NCBI GenBank assembly: GCA_964581895.1
Contig: CAZOPR010000006.1
Span: 98,754-162,753, forward strand
Reading direction: 5' to 3'
DNA: 64,000 nt
From: Exilispira sp964581895
GTDB taxonomy: Bacteria > Spirochaetota > JAAYUW01
Made by a program: the position numbers and the translations under genes. The notes beneath the pieces are model-generated. The model had not been told where the DNA came from and did not search any database. It saw nothing but the letters and a program-made list of their open reading frames with translations. Below, piece by piece: positions 62,241-64,000 of this stretch. Numbering within the stretch: position 1 is the first letter of the stretch; every line of letters starts with the position of its first letter.

Positions 62241-64000
62241 ATTTGATATTTAGACCTGAGCGAAGGGATTACGACTCGTATTTCTCTAATCCTTCTGTTA
62301 AGATAGAGAAATTTTATTTGATATTTAGACCTGAGCGAAGGGATTACGACANNNNNNNNNNNNNNNNNNNNNNNNNNNNNNNNNNNNNNNNNNNNNNNNN
62401 NNNNNNNNNNNNNNNNNNNNNNNNNNNNNNNNNNNNNNNNNNNNNNNNNNNATTTGATATTTAGACCTGAGCGAAGGGATTACGACTTGTTTGAATCTTC
62501 TTCTGTTTTGGGAGTTATGACTTTGATATTTGATATTTAGACCTGAGCGAAGGGATTACGACGGCGATTTATCATCGCCTGACCCATTTGGCTGAGGGTC
62601 ATTTGATATTTAGACCTGAGCGAAGGGATTACGACTCTGAATATGATATTTCTTTTTCAATACAATTCATCTTTCATTTGATATTTAGACCTGAGCGAAG
62701 GGATTACGACAATTCACCATAGATAGATTTATCGAAGGAGCCGTCATATTTGATATTTAGACCTGAGCGAAGGGATTACGACTTGATTTCATTGTAATCA
62801 ATTGAATTGAATTTTTGAATTATTTGATATTTAGACCTGAGCGAAGGGATTACGACTCTGTGAGATGAGAACCTCCATGATTCTAAGGTGGCGTGATTTG
62901 ATATTTAGACCTGAGCGAAGGGATTACGACAAAAATAAAGCTAATTCTTTTTAGCTTTATTTTTCAAGATTTGATATTTAGACCTGAGCGAAGGGATTAC
63001 GACTTTATATCATTGAAATCTATTTCATTAAATTTCGATATCAATTTGATATTTAGACCTGAGCGAAGGGATTACGACTTGTTTTGACATAGTTCCAATC
63101 AGTTCCATCCTGTGATGTTTTAATTTGATATTTAGACCTGAGCGAAGGGATTACGACAGCCAAATGAGATATTCGATAGATTTGACGAAATAAATAATTT
63201 GATATTTAGACCTGAGCGAAGGGATTACGACTTCTCTTCGAGGCTTTTTATTTCAGCCTCTCCTAGAGAAGAGGATTTGATATTTAGACCTGAGCGAAGG
63301 GATTACGACTTTGTTATTATTGACCTCTAAATTCATTATCTCTGGGAAAATTTGATATTTAGACCTGAGCGAAGGGATTACGACTCGGCATATTCAAGGG
63401 GGTTGCTATTTATATCCGAATAACAACATTTGATATTTAGACCTGAGCGAAGGGATTACGACCTTTATATCCTTTACTCTCTAATAACATTTTGTATATA
63501 TATTTGATATTTAGACCTGAGCGAAGGGATTACGACTTGAATCTTTTTTTTGCCTTTAAGAGGCAATCATCTATTAGATTTGATATTTAGACCTGAGCGA
63601 AGGGATTACGACTCAGCATAATCGCTGTCATTAAAAATAAAAAACTCCTTAAATTTGATATTTAGACCTGAGCGAAGGGATTACGACTCAAACTTGAAAA
63701 GTTTGAAGAAAAGGTTTTCAAAAGAATTTGATATTTAGACCTGAGCGAAGGGATTACGACTTTTTTCTTTTCCTTCTCTTTCTACTCTTTTTAATTTATT
63801 TGATATTTAGACCTGAGCGAAGGGATTACGACCTTTTCATCTTTTTTTATAAAAGATGAGGAAATCCACAATTTGATATTTAGACCTGAGCGAAGGGATT
63901 ACGACGAATAAATCAGTCGGTCGATAAAGAATAAAGCAATTATTGATTTGATATTTAGACCTGAGCGAAGGGATTACGACTGATGATGATATATGATTGT
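62241..64000 (+). CRISPR. CRISPR array, type III-B, at least 23 repeats, open at the right edge
   Basis: Repeats are 35 bp, start ATTTGATATTTAG and end GGGATTACGAC. All 23 visible copies are identical, at 62241, 62316, 62452, 62528, 62601, 62676, 62748, 62822, 62896, 62969, 63044, 63123, 63197, 63275, 63350, 63428, 63502, 63578, 63653, 63726, 63798, 63871 and 63946. Complete spacers are 37 to 44 bp. A run of exactly 100 N (62352-62451) replaces unknown sequence after the second repeat, so the true spacer number is unknown. The 3' end GGGATTACGAC resembles other type III repeats (GGGATTGAAAC), so the array is probably transcribed left to right and the 5' handle is ATTACGAC. The repeat has little internal palindrome. 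The array continues past the window. Confidence 0.98.

Noticed and set aside
62222..62464. Open frame of 80 codons at the start of the array
   Set aside because: It consists of repeat and spacer sequence and crosses the N gap, so it is an artefact.
62241..64000. All spacers judged antisense to coding frames
   Set aside because: Most spacers are open on the reverse strand, but many are also open on the plus strand and a few (for example 63158-63196) look more protein-like there. Spacer length is too short for a general rule.

Overview
The window is very AT-rich (roughly 70% by eye) bacterial chromosome from an anaerobic diderm. Signs of anaerobic life are [FeFe]-hydrogenase maturation genes, a rubredoxin plus flavodiiron protein pair, and an L-cysteine desulfidase. 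Signs of an outer membrane are a TolC/RND/HlyD efflux set, several beta-barrel proteins and several lipoproteins. Some lipoproteins have loose lipoboxes (FFSC, SFSC) of the kind seen in spirochaetes, so a spirochaete-like host is possible but not proven. Most genes have good Shine-Dalgarno sites, and these correct several automatic starts. A few genes start with TTG or GTG.

Layout. Positions 1-4.9 kb (minus strand) hold hydE (partial), hydG, a TM1266-type regulator, mltG, an MBL hydrolase, a secreted protein of unknown function and a YkoF/MTH1187-type protein. Positions 5.1-7.9 kb (plus) hold a BtuF/FepB-type ABC importer. Positions 8.0-9.35 kb (plus) hold rubredoxin and a flavodiiron protein. 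Positions 9.36-17.2 kb (minus) hold an efflux locus (HlyD-RND-lipoprotein-TolC) with a promoter and palindromic operator upstream and a 16-copy 9-bp minisatellite in the middle. Positions 17.2-23.9 kb (minus) look like one operon: beta-barrel, class A PBP, PPC-domain lipoprotein, TPR protein with an Mrr-like tail, and thiamine pyrophosphokinase. tRNA-Lys follows at 24.2 kb, then two envelope proteins, pyrE with an orphan FecCD permease, and a long minus-strand housekeeping run rpmF-plsX-fabD-acpP-fabF-rnc-holB-histidine kinase (28.4-35.8 kb). Positions 36.8-44.05 kb (plus) hold ahcY, a dapF-like gene, rpsO, pnp and rnj. Positions 44.1-50.1 kb (minus) hold a cysteine desulfidase and a MoxR/DUF58/DUF4129 membrane cluster.

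Positions 51.6-64 kb form a complete type III-B CRISPR locus, all on the plus strand: cas6, cmr1-cmr6, cas1, two different cas2 genes, a leader, and an array of at least 23 identical 35-bp repeats. The array is broken by a 100-N assembly gap and runs off the right edge. Cas10/Cmr2 keeps its GGDD cyclase motif, but no CARF/HEPN effector lies in the window.

The observations most worth a second look are: (1) two spacers that appear to target the same codons of two diverged homologous genes, in the antisense direction expected for RNA targeting; (2) a spacer that reads as a stop codon plus intrinsic terminator, and a general excess of hairpin-forming spacers; (3) the paired cas2 genes and a 12-bp inverted repeat framing most of the leader; (4) a DapF homologue with serine at both catalytic cysteine positions; (5) a TPR protein ending in a degenerate Mrr-type nuclease fold; (6) a histidine kinase with a CxCxxC insert in its dimerisation hairpin; and (7) several tandem repeats placed in promoter regions.
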